Assembly: GCF_022539665.2 (NCBI RefSeq)
Contig: NC_081338.1
Location: 3,223,679-3,287,678, forward strand
Direction: 5' to 3'
Length of the DNA stretch: 64,000 bases
DNA from: Daphnia carinata
Taxonomy: Eukaryota > Arthropoda > Branchiopoda > Diplostraca > Daphniidae
In this document: positions 1 to 10,987 of the stretch, one piece after another
Layout: every line of letters starts with the position of its first letter
Position numbering within the stretch: position 1 is the stretch's first letter
Position numbers and translations under genes: made by a program
The notes under the pieces: generated by a model
What the model was told of the DNA's origin: nothing
What the model saw: only the letters and a program-made list of their open reading frames with translations
The model's database searches: none

Positions 1-42
1 GCGGCAGTTGCTCGCCATTAAACGCACAGAATAAGCTCCAAA

Positions 43-629
43 ATGAACAAGGTAAGAGCTTCAAAACTCGAAATTAATTGAACATATATTTCCTATTTTT
101 GTTTTTGGTTCGGATAGGTGTTGATCAGTCTAGCGCTCTTCTTGGCCGTGACCGCGGCCGCCCCACAATTTTTCGGTAATGGGTTTAACAACGGTTTCGG
201 AGGACCCGGTTTAGTTGGCCTACGCCCTATCGGTGGATTCGGTGGCCTAGGAGGATTCGGAGGTTTCGGTAAGTTTCAAACCAGCTCTATCGCCTATTAT
301 CACTATCAATTTTGAATTTTTTGAATTTTTTTTTTTGCTTAAAAAAAAACAAAACAAAAGGAGGTGGTGGAACTGGTGCTGGAGCTGGAACAGGATCCGC
401 TGGTTTTGGAGGAGCCAACGCAGCAGGAGTAAGTGTTAGATGATTCTTTTTAAAAATGAAATGGTATAAGAAAAAAGCTAATCATTTCGATTTCATCTTT
501 CAGGTTGGCATTTCAAGCGCTTTTAATGGCGGATTCGGCTCCGGAAGTGGAAGCGGCGTCGCTGGATCGAGTCTGTTTGGCGGAAATTTCGCCTCAGGTA
601 CCGGCAATGGATTGAGCTTCGGAAAATAA
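43..629 (+). CDS. small secreted glycine-rich protein
   Basis: Four exons by hand: 43-51, 118-268, 361-428, 504-629, joined at GT-AG borders and giving 117 residues. The first exon is only ATG AAC AAG. The second supplies a hydrophobic signal peptide (LISLALFLAVTAAA), so the product should be secreted. The mature part is almost all Gly, Phe, Ser, Asn and Ala, with GGFGG-type steps, no Cys and no recognisable domain. AATAAA-like signals follow the stop near 712-728. Glycine-rich proteins of this size in arthropods are often cuticle, silk-like or antimicrobial; nothing here decides between these. The neighbours are other secreted low-complexity proteins, which fits a structural role by inference. 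The reading frame is open through every splice junction, so the model is solid and the function is not. Confidence 0.8.
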
Positions 630-1543
630 GATCATCGAACACGACAACAACAGCATAGTAAAATTTACAATTGTACAGAAATCTGACCCCCCCCACCCCT
701 TCCCGCTATCTTTAAATAAAAATAAATTAATCAACGGATATGTTTAAATGTCTAATCATTTCTCTCTCCTATCGCACAAAAAACAAAGGCATTTTAATCT
801 TTGAATAAGTACTTGTTTTGATGTAGGTCATTGATGTCCTCTAGCTGTATAGGAGTCTGATAAATACTGGTTTGCATGTCCGTTGCATAACAAGTTTCAT
901 TTAACAATTCCTGGGCCCGTTATAAACAAAGGTTTTTTTTTCTTTTTAGAATGTCTTTCGATGATTGTTCCAAATGAACATGGCCGAGGCCTAAACTGAC
1001 TACGGCGAAAATGGGAACACTGTGCGATTGAAATGAAAGGCGGACGAATGGAACAAAAAAACAAAAAAAATAGCTTTAAACAAATGGAGAACGAGTGACG
1101 GAAATAGAAAATCAGTGATAAGACTTACATGTGTTGTAGCTGCTTGTGATGAAAAGCGAGGACGATGTGACGTCATCAGTTTTCTGCTGTACAGTCGAAT
1201 GAAGAGCACATTATGTCGTAGAAGGCAGTGTTGTTTGTGGAGTCGATGCAGGCTATGTTTTGCTTTGAAGAGGTGGTGAAACAGTGCCGAAAAGACGAAG
1301 CACCTGTAGTTCTGAGTCTCGTTCATGCACGAGCTATACGTAAGAAGGTGTTTGTTTTGGCATAGGCGGTATTGAGGCAAGGTAAGCGAGCTAATCGAAG
1401 TCAAGCACCAGCCAAAAGAAACATGGAAGAAAGAGAAATTTGAGCGTAAAGTGTAGTTGGTCATCCAAAACAAAAACAAAGATAAAGAATTAATAAACAG
1501 AACGATTAACGCATTAGACACCTTTCCCTAAATACATCTAGAT
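630..1543. other. intergenic, no gene seen
   Basis: Between the stop of the Gly-rich gene and the stop of YTT-1. It holds the 3' end of the first gene and presumably the 3' UTR of YTT-1. A 173-codon open frame on the minus strand (1000-1521) has no protein-like composition or family and is treated as chance. Confidence 0.6.
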
Positions 1544-3358
1544 CTAATAGGCCGGAGCAGAATAATATTTGGGGGCCTTGGTGGTGTAGTACTCGGGAGC
1601 CTTGGTGGTGTAGGAGCTTGGGGCTGAGTACGTTGCCGGTGTGGTGTAGTACTCGGCCTTCTTGGTAGTGTAATACGAAGCTGTAGCATAGTACTCCGGT
1701 GCTGTAGTGGTATAATATTCAGGCGCCTTGGTGGTGTAGTATTTCGGGGCTTCAGCGTATTGGGGCGCTGAGTAATATTTTGGGGCCTCAGCCTCGGAAG
1801 TGCGGGCAGAATAATACTGGGGAGCTTCAGTGTAGTAAGTCGACTCTGTGTAGTAGGACGGAGCAGCTTGTGCGTAGTAAGTTGGGGCTACGTAATACTT
1901 GGCACCTTCAGTAGTGTAGTACGATGCAGCTGTCGTGGTGTAGCTTGGAGCAGCATAGTACTTCTGGGCTTCGGTGTAGTATTCGGGTGCTTTTGTGTAG
2001 TAAGCAGGAGCCTCAGTCTCGTAGTAGCTGGGTGCACTGTAATACCTCGGTGGTTCGGTGTAGTAGACAGGATCGTAGTACGAAGAGGCAGCTGTCGTAT
2101 AATAACTCGGGGCAGAATAATACATCGGTGTTTCGGTGTAGTAGACGGGTGCAGCTGTTTGGTAATAGCTTGGAGCAGAGTAATATTGCGGAGCTTCGGT
2201 GTAGTAAGTCGGCTCAGAGTAATAAGACGGAGCAGCCTGGTTGTAGTAAGTTGGAGCCACATAATACTTGGCAGCCTCAGTGGTATAGTAAGAAGCAGCC
2301 GTTGTGGTGTAGCTTGGAGCTGAATAGGATTTCGGGGCATCAGGGTAATATTCAGCCGCTTTTGTGGTGTAATAAGCTGGGGTGTAGTATTCCTCTGCCT
2401 TGGTGGTGTAGTACTTGGAAGCATCGGTGTAATAAGAAGAAGGAGCTGCGTACGTCGTTGTGTAATACGTGGCCGGTGTAGTGTAGTACTCTGCAGCCTT
2501 AGTAGCGTAGTAGGAAGGAGCCGTGTAGGTAGTCGTGTAGTACGACACAGGTGTGGTGTAGTACTCGGGGGCCTTGGTTGTGTAGTACGAAGTCGTGGTG
2601 TAGTACTCGGGAGCCTCAGTGTAATAAGATGGAGATGCGTACGTCGTTGTGTAGTACGGGGTTGGTGCACTGTAGTACTCAGCTTTCTTTGTCGTGTAAT
2701 ACTCTGCAGCATTAGTGGTGTAGTAAGCCGGCGTAGTTGTGTAGCTTGAAACCGAATAGTATTTCGATGCCTCGGTGTAGTATTCAGGCGCCTTTGTAGC
2801 GTAGGATTTAGTTGCCTCTGTATAATAAGAAGGAGCTGCGTATGTTGTGGTGTAGTACGGGGCCGCTGTGGTGTAGTACGGGGCCGCTGTGGTGTAGTAC
2901 GGGGCCGCTGTGGTGTAGTACGGGGCCGCTGTGGTGTAGTACGGGGCCGCTGTGGTGTAATACGGGGCCGCTGTCGTACTGTAAGTTGGAACCGCGTAGG
3001 ACTTTGTACCTTCAACATAGTAGCTTGGTGTTCCATAGGCCGTAGTGTAGTAAGGCGCTGACGTCGTGGTGTAAGTTTGAGCCCCACTAGGGTAGTAAAC
3101 GGAATCTACCGGTCCACTCAACGTGAGCCCAGACATCAACGATATAAGGATCAACAGCAACACGACACCGTACCTAGCTGTTTAAACACAATCATTACAA
3201 TCCCCAACAACACTGTTCCCCATCACACAAAGCCAAGCTATCATTTAACCATATCCAATAAAAAAAACAAATCTGACAAACATAATTGAAATGTACACAA
3301 CAACATCATCGACAACAAACAAACAAGCACAAAGATCTATATCAATTAACTTACCCAT
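1544..3358 (-). CDS. YTT-1, secreted Tyr/Thr-rich repeat protein
   Basis: Two exons: 3355-3358 (ATG plus one base) and 1544-3177, giving 545 residues. The junction yields MARYGVVLLLILISLMSG, a clear signal peptide that ends near SGP. The mature protein is built of short Tyr-pair modules: APYYTTA, KAPEYYTT, APSYYTEA, PKYYSAP. Tyr and Thr dominate, with Lys, Pro, Glu and Ala, and Cys is absent. There is no conventional domain. A TATA box lies at 3461-3468. It is one of four such genes in 17 kb (also 7362-9749, 11640-12769 and 15000-17131). High Tyr with Lys is typical of extracellular materials hardened by Tyr or DOPA cross-linking (mussel foot proteins, cuticle, eggshell); that role is inference. 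A 470-bp tract is nearly identical to YTT-4. Confidence 0.85.
2851..2976 (-). repeat. six tandem 21-bp units (APYYTTA) in YTT-1
   Basis: Six head-to-tail copies of a 21-base unit, each coding seven residues. The first five are identical and the sixth has two base changes. The array is in frame, so copy-number change would alter length without breaking the gene. Confidence 0.9.
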
Positions 3359-3460
3359 TCCGCAGAAGAAGATGTGCGTAACACGATTCTATTAGACTCA
3401 GTACAGACTTGACTTGCTGAAGGAGCTGAATCGAATGATCAAGTGAGTCCATAGCAACAG

Positions 3461-3468
3461 CTTTTATA
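3461..3468 (-). promoter_or_regulatory. TATA box of YTT-1
   Basis: TATAAAAG on the minus strand, about 103 bases upstream of the ATG at 3358. The same octamer serves YTT-2 and YTT-3. Confidence 0.7.
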
Positions 3469-3476
3469 GGCCCATG

Positions 3477-4002
3477 CACGAGTGTCATCCTTTGAATGCA
3501 GGTGAGCTTTTCTTCGAAACCCCGGCGGCTGTGCGTTGTCCAACAGCCACAGGTTGCTTACCCTTACCTCTCACTTCCTACACGTGCCATTCCCACCTCG
3601 TTTCTCTTTTCGTATATGAACAGTGCATGCAAGTTGAACTGATGGAATTGAACAACGACATGATATGAAATAAATCCAAATCGTTTTCTTCGAAAATTTG
3701 GTTACAGCAAATTATTGTCGAATTTGCATAAACTCTCTATGTTAGTACGATAATGTCATGGTCTTGGTGAATTCTTATTGGGGTGTGAAAGTGCGTAGCA
3801 ACGTCGTGCTGCGTAACAGACACGGAAAATGTAAATACAGACTGAACGTGCCACAGATTTTGAATAGCAGCAAATCTGATTAAGCAAACGGATCGCCACA
3901 GACGCATTGCACGTGTGTTTAAATAGCCTAATTATGTGTGTTTAAACATTACAGTCATGCTCGATAAAGGGTTCTTTTTAAAAAGACGCCAAATGATTTA
4001 CT
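3477..4002. other. intergenic between divergent genes
   Basis: Shared upstream region of YTT-1 (minus) and the Ser-rich gene (plus). It has no credible coding frame, and I see no repeat or RNA gene. Confidence 0.5.
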
Positions 4003-4010
4003 TATATAAA
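4003..4010 (+). promoter_or_regulatory. TATA box of the Ser-rich gene
   Basis: TATATAAA, with an initiator-like TTCAGT about 30 bases downstream. The ATG is at 4199, implying a 5' UTR of roughly 160 bases. Confidence 0.6.
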
Positions 4011-4198
4011 CCAGTAAAATAGCCAATTCGGATTCAGTACGCTATTATCGGTATTAACGAAGACATCGGTCTCATTTAACCGCTTTACCGCCGTTATCGC
4101 CACTTACGTTACCAAGGTATACGTTACTTGCCTCGTTGTTCTATTTTAAACAACGTTATGTTTTCACAGATCGAAATCTTTAATGAACTCTTTTTAGA

Positions 4199-4741
4199 AT
4201 GACCAGAATTCGTGGCTTCATTTTAGCAGTTTTGATTTCTTACTGCACTGCCCAAAACGCTGATTTAATTAATACAGACGTAACGCATTCCGGAAATGCG
4301 GAAGTTACATGGTCAAAGTTTATGGTATATCAATCAAAAATAAATTCTAACCAATAAAACCAAAATTCTCTCTCCATCCAATTCAACTTTCAATGACATC
4401 CAAAGGCTCGATTGACGAGAACGCTAAGCCATCAACAACGCACAAAACGTGAACTTGATTTGCCCGAAGAAGTCCCGACCATCGATAAACAGCAAGATGA
4501 CGATGTTGGCAATAGCACAGCGAGCAATGGAAATAAAGCCTCTTGCACGACCTCGAGCAGCTGTACGGCCAGCGAAACATCGAGCAGTAGCAACACTAGC
4601 AGTAGCAGTACTGGAACAAGCAGTACCAGTACAGGAACAAGCAGCAGCAGCAGTAGCAGTAGTAATACTAGCAGTAGCAGCAGTAGCACAGGTGGTACGA
4701 GCAGCAGCAGTAGCAGCAGCAGCAGCAGTAGCAGCGGCTAA
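4199..4741 (+). CDS. secreted Ser-rich protein with dibasic site
   Basis: Two exons: 4199-4324 and 4406-4741, in phase 0, giving 153 residues. The start MTRIRGFILAVLISYCTAQ is a signal peptide with a likely cut after the CTA-Q region. Residues 43-60 carry ARLTRTLSHQQRTKR, and TKR followed by ELD is a furin-like dibasic site, so the protein may be a propeptide plus an acidic/Ser-rich mature part. The C-terminal 55 residues are nearly pure Ser with Thr and Gly, coded by AGC/AGT triplets, with two Cys just before them (SCTTSSSC). Ser tracts of this type are common in secreted crustacean matrix or mucin-like proteins; O-glycosylation is possible but not shown. I do not recognise a family. Other frames across the tract are open only because of the triplet repeat. 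Confidence 0.75.
4583..4737 (+). repeat. AGC/AGT trinucleotide tract coding poly-Ser
   Basis: Imperfect AGC-AGT-AGC triplets interrupted by ACA, GGA and ACT codons. It codes the Ser-rich tail of the preceding gene and should be length-variable. Confidence 0.85.
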
Positions 4742-4974
4742 ACATATGCAGAATATTAACAAGATCATAATGATTGACTTGCTCGATTTTGTAATCTTTC
4801 AATCATGTGAGCAAAGAAATAATATAATTGAATTAACATTCACGAAATATTTCGGATGACGTTCGTGTATAGGGCTTCATGAGTTTACATAACACGGAAC
4901 AGAGCATCTTAGTAATAATAGAGGGCACACTTATCACTAAACACATTAAGGTCTGATTTAATAAACTACTGTCC

Positions 4975-5418
4975 CTACAGTAATTCACGAGCGCCCTGAT
5001 AATGTGTTGGAACACTTCCGTGGTTGTTGGCGTGAGCTTTACCAATGTCCTTCTTCGTGTGTAGACGTCGTGGAGTGGCGATGTACACAGGTGAATCAGC
5101 CTCGTAGGACGAGTACGAAATGACGTCAGCGCGAATGCGTGGATACGTGTATTCGTAGGTGGTAACTTCGTAATGACTGGCGTACATTTTGTAATACATG
5201 GACGGCTCGTAAGTGGATTGGTCTTCACTGTCCCTGTTGAGAGCAGCGGCACATATCGGATGAATGAACGCAAGAACAATCAATGCCACGATGGATTTCT
5301 GCGTGCACAATCAAACGCAATAATGAGCATTGCAAATTAAGATACATTGATATTGAAAAAAATACAAAGATATGATTACCAATGGAGTCACGCACGTTTG
5401 ATTGTCTAAGAGACGCAT
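4975..5418 (-). CDS. small secreted Tyr-rich protein
   Basis: Two exons: 5380-5418 and 4975-5298, in phase 0, giving 120 residues. Exon 1 codes MRLLDNQTCVTPL and exon 2 opens with KSIVALIVLAFIHPICAAA, so the hydrophobic signal core is split by the intron. The mature part has Tyr clusters (PSMYYKMYASHYEV, TTYEYTYPRI, ISYSSYEAD) and a basic patch (ATPRRLHTKKD). It lacks the YTT modules but resembles them in Tyr content. A TATA box (TATATAAAG) is at 5471-5479. It is divergently paired with the gene starting at 5755. No known domain. A role as a matrix or cuticle component is inferred from the neighbours only. Confidence 0.75.
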
Positions 5419-5470
5419 GACGAACGAGTCGAAGACATCGATTGACGAGCGGCTAATGTTCGTCGATGTT

Positions 5471-5479
5471 CTTTATATA
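5471..5479 (-). promoter_or_regulatory. TATA box of the small Tyr-rich gene
   Basis: TATATAAAG on the minus strand, 53 bases before the ATG at 5418. Confidence 0.65.
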
Positions 5480-5696
5480 GAGGTGGACAACCTATGCAAA
5501 TTGACTCACGGCAAGGTCAAAAGGATTACCCGATTGCTGTTTGAGCAATTCGATAGAAGGGATCCATCGTAAAACTCAGGCGTCAAATGAACCAACGGAA
5601 ATAAATTTGACCCTTACCTGTTGGCCTATAGGCACGATGACGTCATCGTTCTCAGAATTCGGTTCATTTACAAGCGACCTTGAAAAACGTGGTGGT

Positions 5697-5704
5697 TATA
5701 AAAG
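5697..5704 (+). promoter_or_regulatory. TATA box of the 5755 gene
   Basis: TATAAAAG, with CCAGTTCATC about 20 bases further on as a possible start site; the ATG is at 5755. Confidence 0.7.
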
Positions 5705-5754
5705 CACACGATCCAGTTCATCTGCACTTCTCACCTGCCAGTCGTCGCCTCAAC

Positions 5755-6459
5755 ATGGGTAAACATCGCATAAACTTGATCATCACTTAACATTACACAA
5801 CCTTTTTGATTTTCTAATTGCAAACGACAGGTAGCTCTGCACTGTTCAACATATTGACCGGCGTGTGTTTGTTGGTCAACGTATTGCCGTGCATCGAATC
5901 GCTGCCTTTACCCACCACGACTGAACATCCATCGATCTCACCTGATTCGATATCGGACGTGACGACAGAGATGCCCGAATCGAACGATTCCGGTCAGGTG
6001 GGCCCATCGATTGCTTCGCACGTGTACGCCATCCTCACCATTTTCCATCAGCCCACGTCTCCGCCGGATGTGGGCAGGCCGACAAGCGAAGATGCCAACG
6101 CTGTTTCGTCACCTGTCGTGTCTTCTTCGACGGCAAGTCTTTCGGAGGACAACTGTTCGTCAGAGGCTGTTGATGTGGGACCTTGCCGCAAGAGGACGGC
6201 TTCGTTTGACGGGCTGGCCGGTGCCGTGTTTTCTTATTTGAACGATCACGTTCGCAGGAGTTTGATGGAAGCCAATCCTTCGGGTACGTCCAACACGTGG
6301 CGCTTGACCAATCTTGAAGGACATGCCGTTGATGAGGCTTCATCTGATGCGCTCGGTTCGGGGGAAGCTATCGTTCATTCGTCTACGGATGTGGATGAAG
6401 TGGCTGTTCCAGATTCCAGCAAAACGCAAAGCAGCACGCTACCGACAACGAGGATGTAA
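5755..6459 (+). CDS. secreted protein of unknown family
   Basis: Two exons: 5755-5758 (ATG G) and 5831-6459, giving 210 residues. The spliced start reads MGSSALFNILTGVCLLVN, a signal peptide ending near IES. The mature protein is acidic and Ser/Thr/Pro/Val-rich (TTTEHPSISPDS, VSSPVVSSSTAS). Its most ordered stretch is around residues 125-165 (CRKRTASFDGLAGAVFSYL, then NDHVRRSLMEANPSG), which looks amphipathic. No repeat module and no recognised domain. The four-base first coding exon is the same start architecture as YTT-1, YTT-3, YTT-4 and the 13201 gene, which suggests shared ancestry of the 5' end. Function unknown. Confidence 0.7.
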
Positions 6460-7309
6460 AAAAAAGGGTGAGCGGGATTGTAAAACTAGTCGTGAATGGT
6501 TTTGCAATTTGAAAGACGCGCCTCACCTTCAACATCGTGTTATTTTGATTTGTCTATAGAGATAATATATATATTTTTTTGTCTTAATATTGTGATTATA
6601 AAAGGCACACACACATTTTATGAAATACATTCATCGCCGATATTTTCTTAGTTCATTTGTAATTCAATTGAAAATTAGCTATAATCAATTGTTTTCAAAG
6701 GATTGAGGTGTTCAAAGGTGGGGGACGAACTAATACAAATCGAATGATTTACATTTTAAATCTATCTATCAAAACACAGCGCCAAATAAATGTTATTCTC
6801 AGTTAACATTTGATGTAAATTGATTTCCACTTTCAAGCTTAGTGTTTAAAGGAAAGAATGAAAATGATTGCCACAAGTTGGTTAGCAAATTGAGAGTTAA
6901 ATTTCTTTGTCCTAGTTTTTGAAAATTAAACTAAATAAACATTAAACTTATTATCTTCACTGAACTCTTTCTGAAACACTATGCCTCACTCAACCATAAG
7001 ATACGTAAAGATGTACAACTTATTACGAAATACCCCGAACACATTTGTTAGTCCAACAAAAAGCAAAACGAATGTCAAGGCGACTTGATAAGCTAATAAA
7101 CATTCGCAAATAAAAAGATTTAAAGAAAAGATTTCTTTAACGTGGAATATATTGAATGCTCATTTCATCTGGGAACAACATCTCTTTTAAATGGTGATTG
7201 GTAAATGAACAGATGTAATGGAACAAGTTTGACTGTAGCCAATCAATTCAACGAATACTTAAATATAAATTTTGAATTTAGAAATTAAAACAGGTGACAG
7301 TAGTACTCA
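6460..7309. other. intergenic, AT-rich
   Basis: AT-rich spacer between two convergent genes, including their presumed 3' UTRs. No coding frame, RNA gene or repeat recognised. Confidence 0.5.
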
Positions 7310-9749
7310 TCAATAACGAGGTGGCGAATATTTAGGAGCTTCTGTTTTGTACTCGGCTGCCTTAGTGGTGTAGTATTCCGCTGCTTTCGTGGTGTAGTAC
7401 TCGGCAGCCTTTAGTGGTGTAGTATTCTGTCGCCTTAGTTGTATAGTATTTCGGAGCTTCTGTGTAATACTCAGCTGCCTTAGTGGTGTAGTATTTCGGG
7501 GCATCGGTGTAGTATTCGGCTGCTTTAGTAGTGTAGTATTCTGTAGCTTTGGTGGTGGTGTAGTACTTCTGGGCTTCAGTGTAATATTCAGCTGCTTTAG
7601 TGGTATAATACTCGGTCACCTTAGTTGTGTACGCCTTCGTAGCCTCGGTGTAGTACGATGGAGCTGCAGTGGTGTAGTACGATGGAGCTGCAGTGGTGTA
7701 GTACGATGGAGCTGCAGTGGTGTAGTACGATGGAGCTGCAGTGGTGTAGTACGATGGAGCTGCAGTGGTGTAGTACGATGGAGCTGCAGTGGTGTAGTAC
7801 GATGGAGCTGCAGTGGTGTAGTACGATGGAGCTGCAGTGGTGTAGTACGATGGAGCTGCAGTGGTGTAGTACGATGGAGCTGCAGTGGTGTAGTACGATG
7901 GAGCTGAATAGAATCCACGAGAGTTGGATGCCATACGTCTACTGTGATGATCTCGGTGTCCAAAAGCCGTGGAGTAGTAAGCAGGACGTCCAGCATCGTA
8001 GTAAGTAGAGGGCGAGTAATAAACAGGAGCTTCAGCATAGTATTTCGGATCAACATACGAAGAGTAATAGCGCGAATCACTAGAATAAGAAGGAGCAGCA
8101 CCTGCGTAAAAGCTCTGCACATTCGAATACTTTGGAGCTACGGTGTAGGCTTCCTGCGCGTAGTTAGGGATGTACGCTGGCACCTGACTGTGATACTGGC
8201 CTTGGCTTGCAACGTATTGCTGCGCTTCAGTGTAGTAAGTTGGCTCGACGTAATAAGAAGGAGAAGCCGGGGTGTAGTATGTTGGAGCTACGTAAGTCTT
8301 GGCAGCTTCAGTGGTGTAGTAAGTTGCAGCTGTGGTGTAGCTCGGGGCAGAGTATTTGGATGATTCGGTGTAGTACCCAGCAGCCTTGGTAGTGTAGGCA
8401 TTAGAAGCTTCAGTGTAGTAAGTAGGAACTGAGTAAGGTGTCGTGTAGTAGCTTGAAGCGTCGTGATATTCTGCAGCTGCGGTGTAGTAAGCAGGGTCGG
8501 AGTAGGAATTGTAGTAAGCCGGTACTTCAATTTCATAGTGAGTCAAGGCTGAATATGAGCTCGGAGCTTCGGTGTAGTATGTTTCAGCGTAGTAAGAAGG
8601 TACAGTTGTGTAGGAGGAAGGAGCAACGTAATACTTGGCAGCCTCTGTGGTGTAGTAAGGTGCAGCCGTTGTGGTGTAGCTTGGAGCCGAGTAGGATTTA
8701 GGGGCATCAGCGTAGTATTCAGCCGCCTTTGTGGTGTAGGACTTTGAAGCTTCTGTGTAATAAAGAGTCGAGTACGTTGTTGTGTAGTAGGTGGCCGGTG
8801 TAGTGTAGTATTCAGCTTTCTTCGTCGTGTAGTACTCCGCAGCTTTAGTGGTGTAGTAGGAAGGTGAAGCGTAAGTAGTTGTGTAGTAAGACGCAGGTGT
8901 AGTGTAGTACTCTTCCTTCTTTGTGGTATAATACTCAGTGGCCTTGGTAGTGTAGTAAGCTGCAGCCTTAGTAGTGTAGGCTGAAGCTGTAGTGTAGTAC
9001 TCCGGAGCCTTTGTTGTGTAGTAGGAAGCTGTAGTGTAATATTCAGAAGCCTTTGTAGTGTAGTAGGAGGCTGTCGTGTAGTATTCGGGGGCCTTGGTAG
9101 TGTAGTAAGAAGCAGTGGTGTAATACTCGGGAGCCTTGGTGGTGTAGTACGAAGCTGTGGTGTAGTATTCAGGAGCCTTGGTTGTGTAGTAGCTGGCCGT
9201 GGTGTAGTACTCAGGAGCCTTGGTGGTGTAGTAGCTGGCCGTGGTATAGTATTCAGGAGCCTTGGTGGTGTAGTAGCTGGCCGTGGTATAGTATTCGGGA
9301 GCCTTAGTGGTGTAGTAAGATGAAGTGGTGTAGTACTCTGGAGCCTTAGTCGTGTAGTATGAAGCTGTGGTGTAATATTCTGGAGCCTTGGCAGCATAAT
9401 ACTCTTCCTTCTTCGTAGTAGCATAATACTCGGGAGCCTTCGTGGTGTAGTAAGACGCCGTCGTGTAGTACTCGGCCGCCTTTGTAGGGTAGTACGAACG
9501 CGTTGTGTAGTATTCAGCAGCCTTGGTGGTGTAGTAGTCTCTGGCCGTAGTTGTCTGGTATACAACGCCACCATACATGGCAGGGTTAACCGGTCCGGCC
9601 AAAACCGGTCCAGCAACCATCAACGAAACAGCCAACAGCAGCATAACTCCACAATTATCTAATTAAAAAAAAAACAAATCAATATTTACTTGAAACATCT
9701 TGAACTACACAATCAAACAGCAAACATAAGACTCACGTAACTTCCTCAT
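7310..9749 (-). CDS. YTT-2, largest Tyr/Thr repeat protein, C-terminal frameshift
   Basis: Two exons: 9737-9749 (13 bases) and 9658 downward. The start reads MRKLHNCGVMLLLAVSLM, a signal peptide ending at AGP. As written, the frame stops at 7362-7364 (769 residues) with a foreign tail GCRVLHHESSGILHH. One extra base in the T-run at 7410-7412 (GCCTTTAGTGG where other units have GCCTTAGTGG) causes this; the other frame continues with family-type modules to a stop at 7310. So either the genome carries a real frameshift or the assembly has a one-base error. The body contains about ten SYYTTKAPEYYTTA modules near the N-terminus, a mixed central part, and ten perfect PSYYTTAA modules. No Cys in the repeats. 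A cross-linked extracellular matrix protein is inferred. Confidence 0.8.
7657..7896 (-). repeat. ten perfect 24-bp units (PSYYTTAA) in YTT-2
   Basis: Ten consecutive identical copies of a 24-base unit. Perfect synonymous identity means very recent expansion or active homogenisation. Confidence 0.95.
8985..9400 (-). repeat. 42-bp modules (SYYTTKAPEYYTTA) in YTT-2
   Basis: About ten imperfect copies of the 42-base module, with synonymous changes and a few replacements (S for A, Q for P positions). This is the same module that fills YTT-4. Confidence 0.8.
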
Positions 9750-9939
9750 ATGCCTTGAAAATGAATTAATTAAAAAACGTAATAGAAATTAAACACGCCA
9801 TTGAAACCATTAAATGATTACCTAAACGATTGTGTGCTTGACACGCTGATCCCGAAAACATCCTCAGTGATTGAAACTGGACGTTGCAGTGCGAGTGAGA
9901 GATGAACACTCGACTGATTTCAACTACCACTTCCTTCTC

Positions 9940-9947
9940 CTTTTATA
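9940..9947 (-). promoter_or_regulatory. TATA box of YTT-2
   Basis: TATAAAAG on the minus strand, about 190 bases upstream of the ATG at 9749. The longer distance suggests a 5' UTR intron, and a CAAG acceptor-like site lies just before the ATG. Confidence 0.6.
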
Positions 9948-9949
9948 CC

Positions 9950-10486
9950 TGCGCTCATTTGCACGTGGCTAGAATGTAACCCTGACAACTTTACCCTTGT
10001 CCTACACTCCCGGGGCTATACAGTTTTCAGTAAGGATGCCCAAAATGCGTACCCTACCCCCATAGCGCGACGTGAGGGGGGGGGGGGTTGTTGGGTTCAA
10101 AGGACAAAGTTACGTATGTCTCGACTAAAAGTAAATTAGATTAACATTATTTTTGAGTTTTCCTGTTTGAATCGTCATCAATTAAACGAGGGGATTTCAA
10201 ATTACATTTGAACTTCTTGTTTTGGAGAATGACCCATCAAAAAATTGAGCCATCCAAAAGCATTTTGTTTATTTTATGCCATTAGTTTTTCGAGGTAGAA
10301 CTGCAATTGCTTAGAATGCAATAAAAACGTATTGCTTTATAATTCCTGGTTGGCTAACGCAATGGCAAGATGGGCGTAAGTCATGATGAGCTCGCTTCAT
10401 GGATAGTCTTTAACTTCCAGACTTGGACGAAGAGAACGAGGTAACTTACTAAAATTCAATTGTTTTGCTATACATAATTAGAAACG
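9950..10486. other. intergenic with a 12-G run
   Basis: Upstream region of YTT-2 followed by spacer to the tRNA genes. A run of 12 G lies at 10076-10087. No gene seen. Confidence 0.5.
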
Positions 10487-10576
10487 GGTCGTGTGGCCTA
10501 ATGGATAAGGCGTCGGACTTCTATCATTGGCATTTGAGTCATCCGAAAATTGCGGGTTCGACTCCCGCCACGATTA
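10487..10576 (+). tRNA. tRNA-Arg(TCT), intron-containing, copy 1
   Basis: A cloverleaf can be folded: acceptor GGTCGTG with CACGATT (two G-T pairs), D arm around GGCC/GGC, anticodon stem TCGGA/TCCGA, loop CTTCTA plus A with anticodon TCT, T stem GCGGG/CCCGC. A 17-base intron follows position 37. The T loop reads TTCGACT, where copies 2 and 3 have TTCGAGT. It decodes AGA/AGG arginine codons. The weaker acceptor stem makes this the copy most likely to be degenerate. Confidence 0.8.
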
Positions 10577-10723
10577 TAAATTTAAATTATGTAGATCTGT
10601 AGATGATGTAATGAGTTATGCACATAAAGCTTTTAACTTTAAACATTTGACAATAATACCCTTTAGTGGAATTCTAACAACGTATTACTTGTATTGGTTT
10701 AATCTATTTAAACTGTGTTATCA

Positions 10724-10809
10724 GATCGTGTGGCCCAACGGATAAGGCGTCGGACTTCTAATGTACAGTTGACATCCGAAAATTGCGGGTTCGAGTCCCG
10801 CCACGATTA
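10724..10809 (+). tRNA. tRNA-Arg(TCT), intron-containing, copy 2
   Basis: Same cloverleaf as copy 1 with acceptor GATCGTG, anticodon TCT and a 13-base intron after position 37. T loop TTCGAGT. The 5' flank (TTTAAACT..TCAG) resembles that of copy 3, so the tandem copies include flanking DNA. Confidence 0.88.
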
Positions 10810-10987
10810 TGAATTAATTTGATGTTAGTCTGCATTGTGCGGATCGACAACTGATAATGTGAATGATTTACATGCATAGTATTCATTCAATTTGTCCAGA
10901 TATTAGACAGTTATGCTCTTTTAACACAATACTAGCAATATACTGCTTGTTTTTTTGTTGTAAATAATTTAAACTACATGATCATCA

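Noticed and set aside
1000-1521. 173-codon open frame on the minus strand downstream of YTT-1
   Set aside because: No family, no signal peptide, odd composition; lies in the likely 3' UTR.
7658-8008. Plus-strand open frame repeating WCSTMELQ opposite YTT-2
   Set aside because: It is the antisense of the perfect 24-base array; the repeat keeps all frames free of stops.
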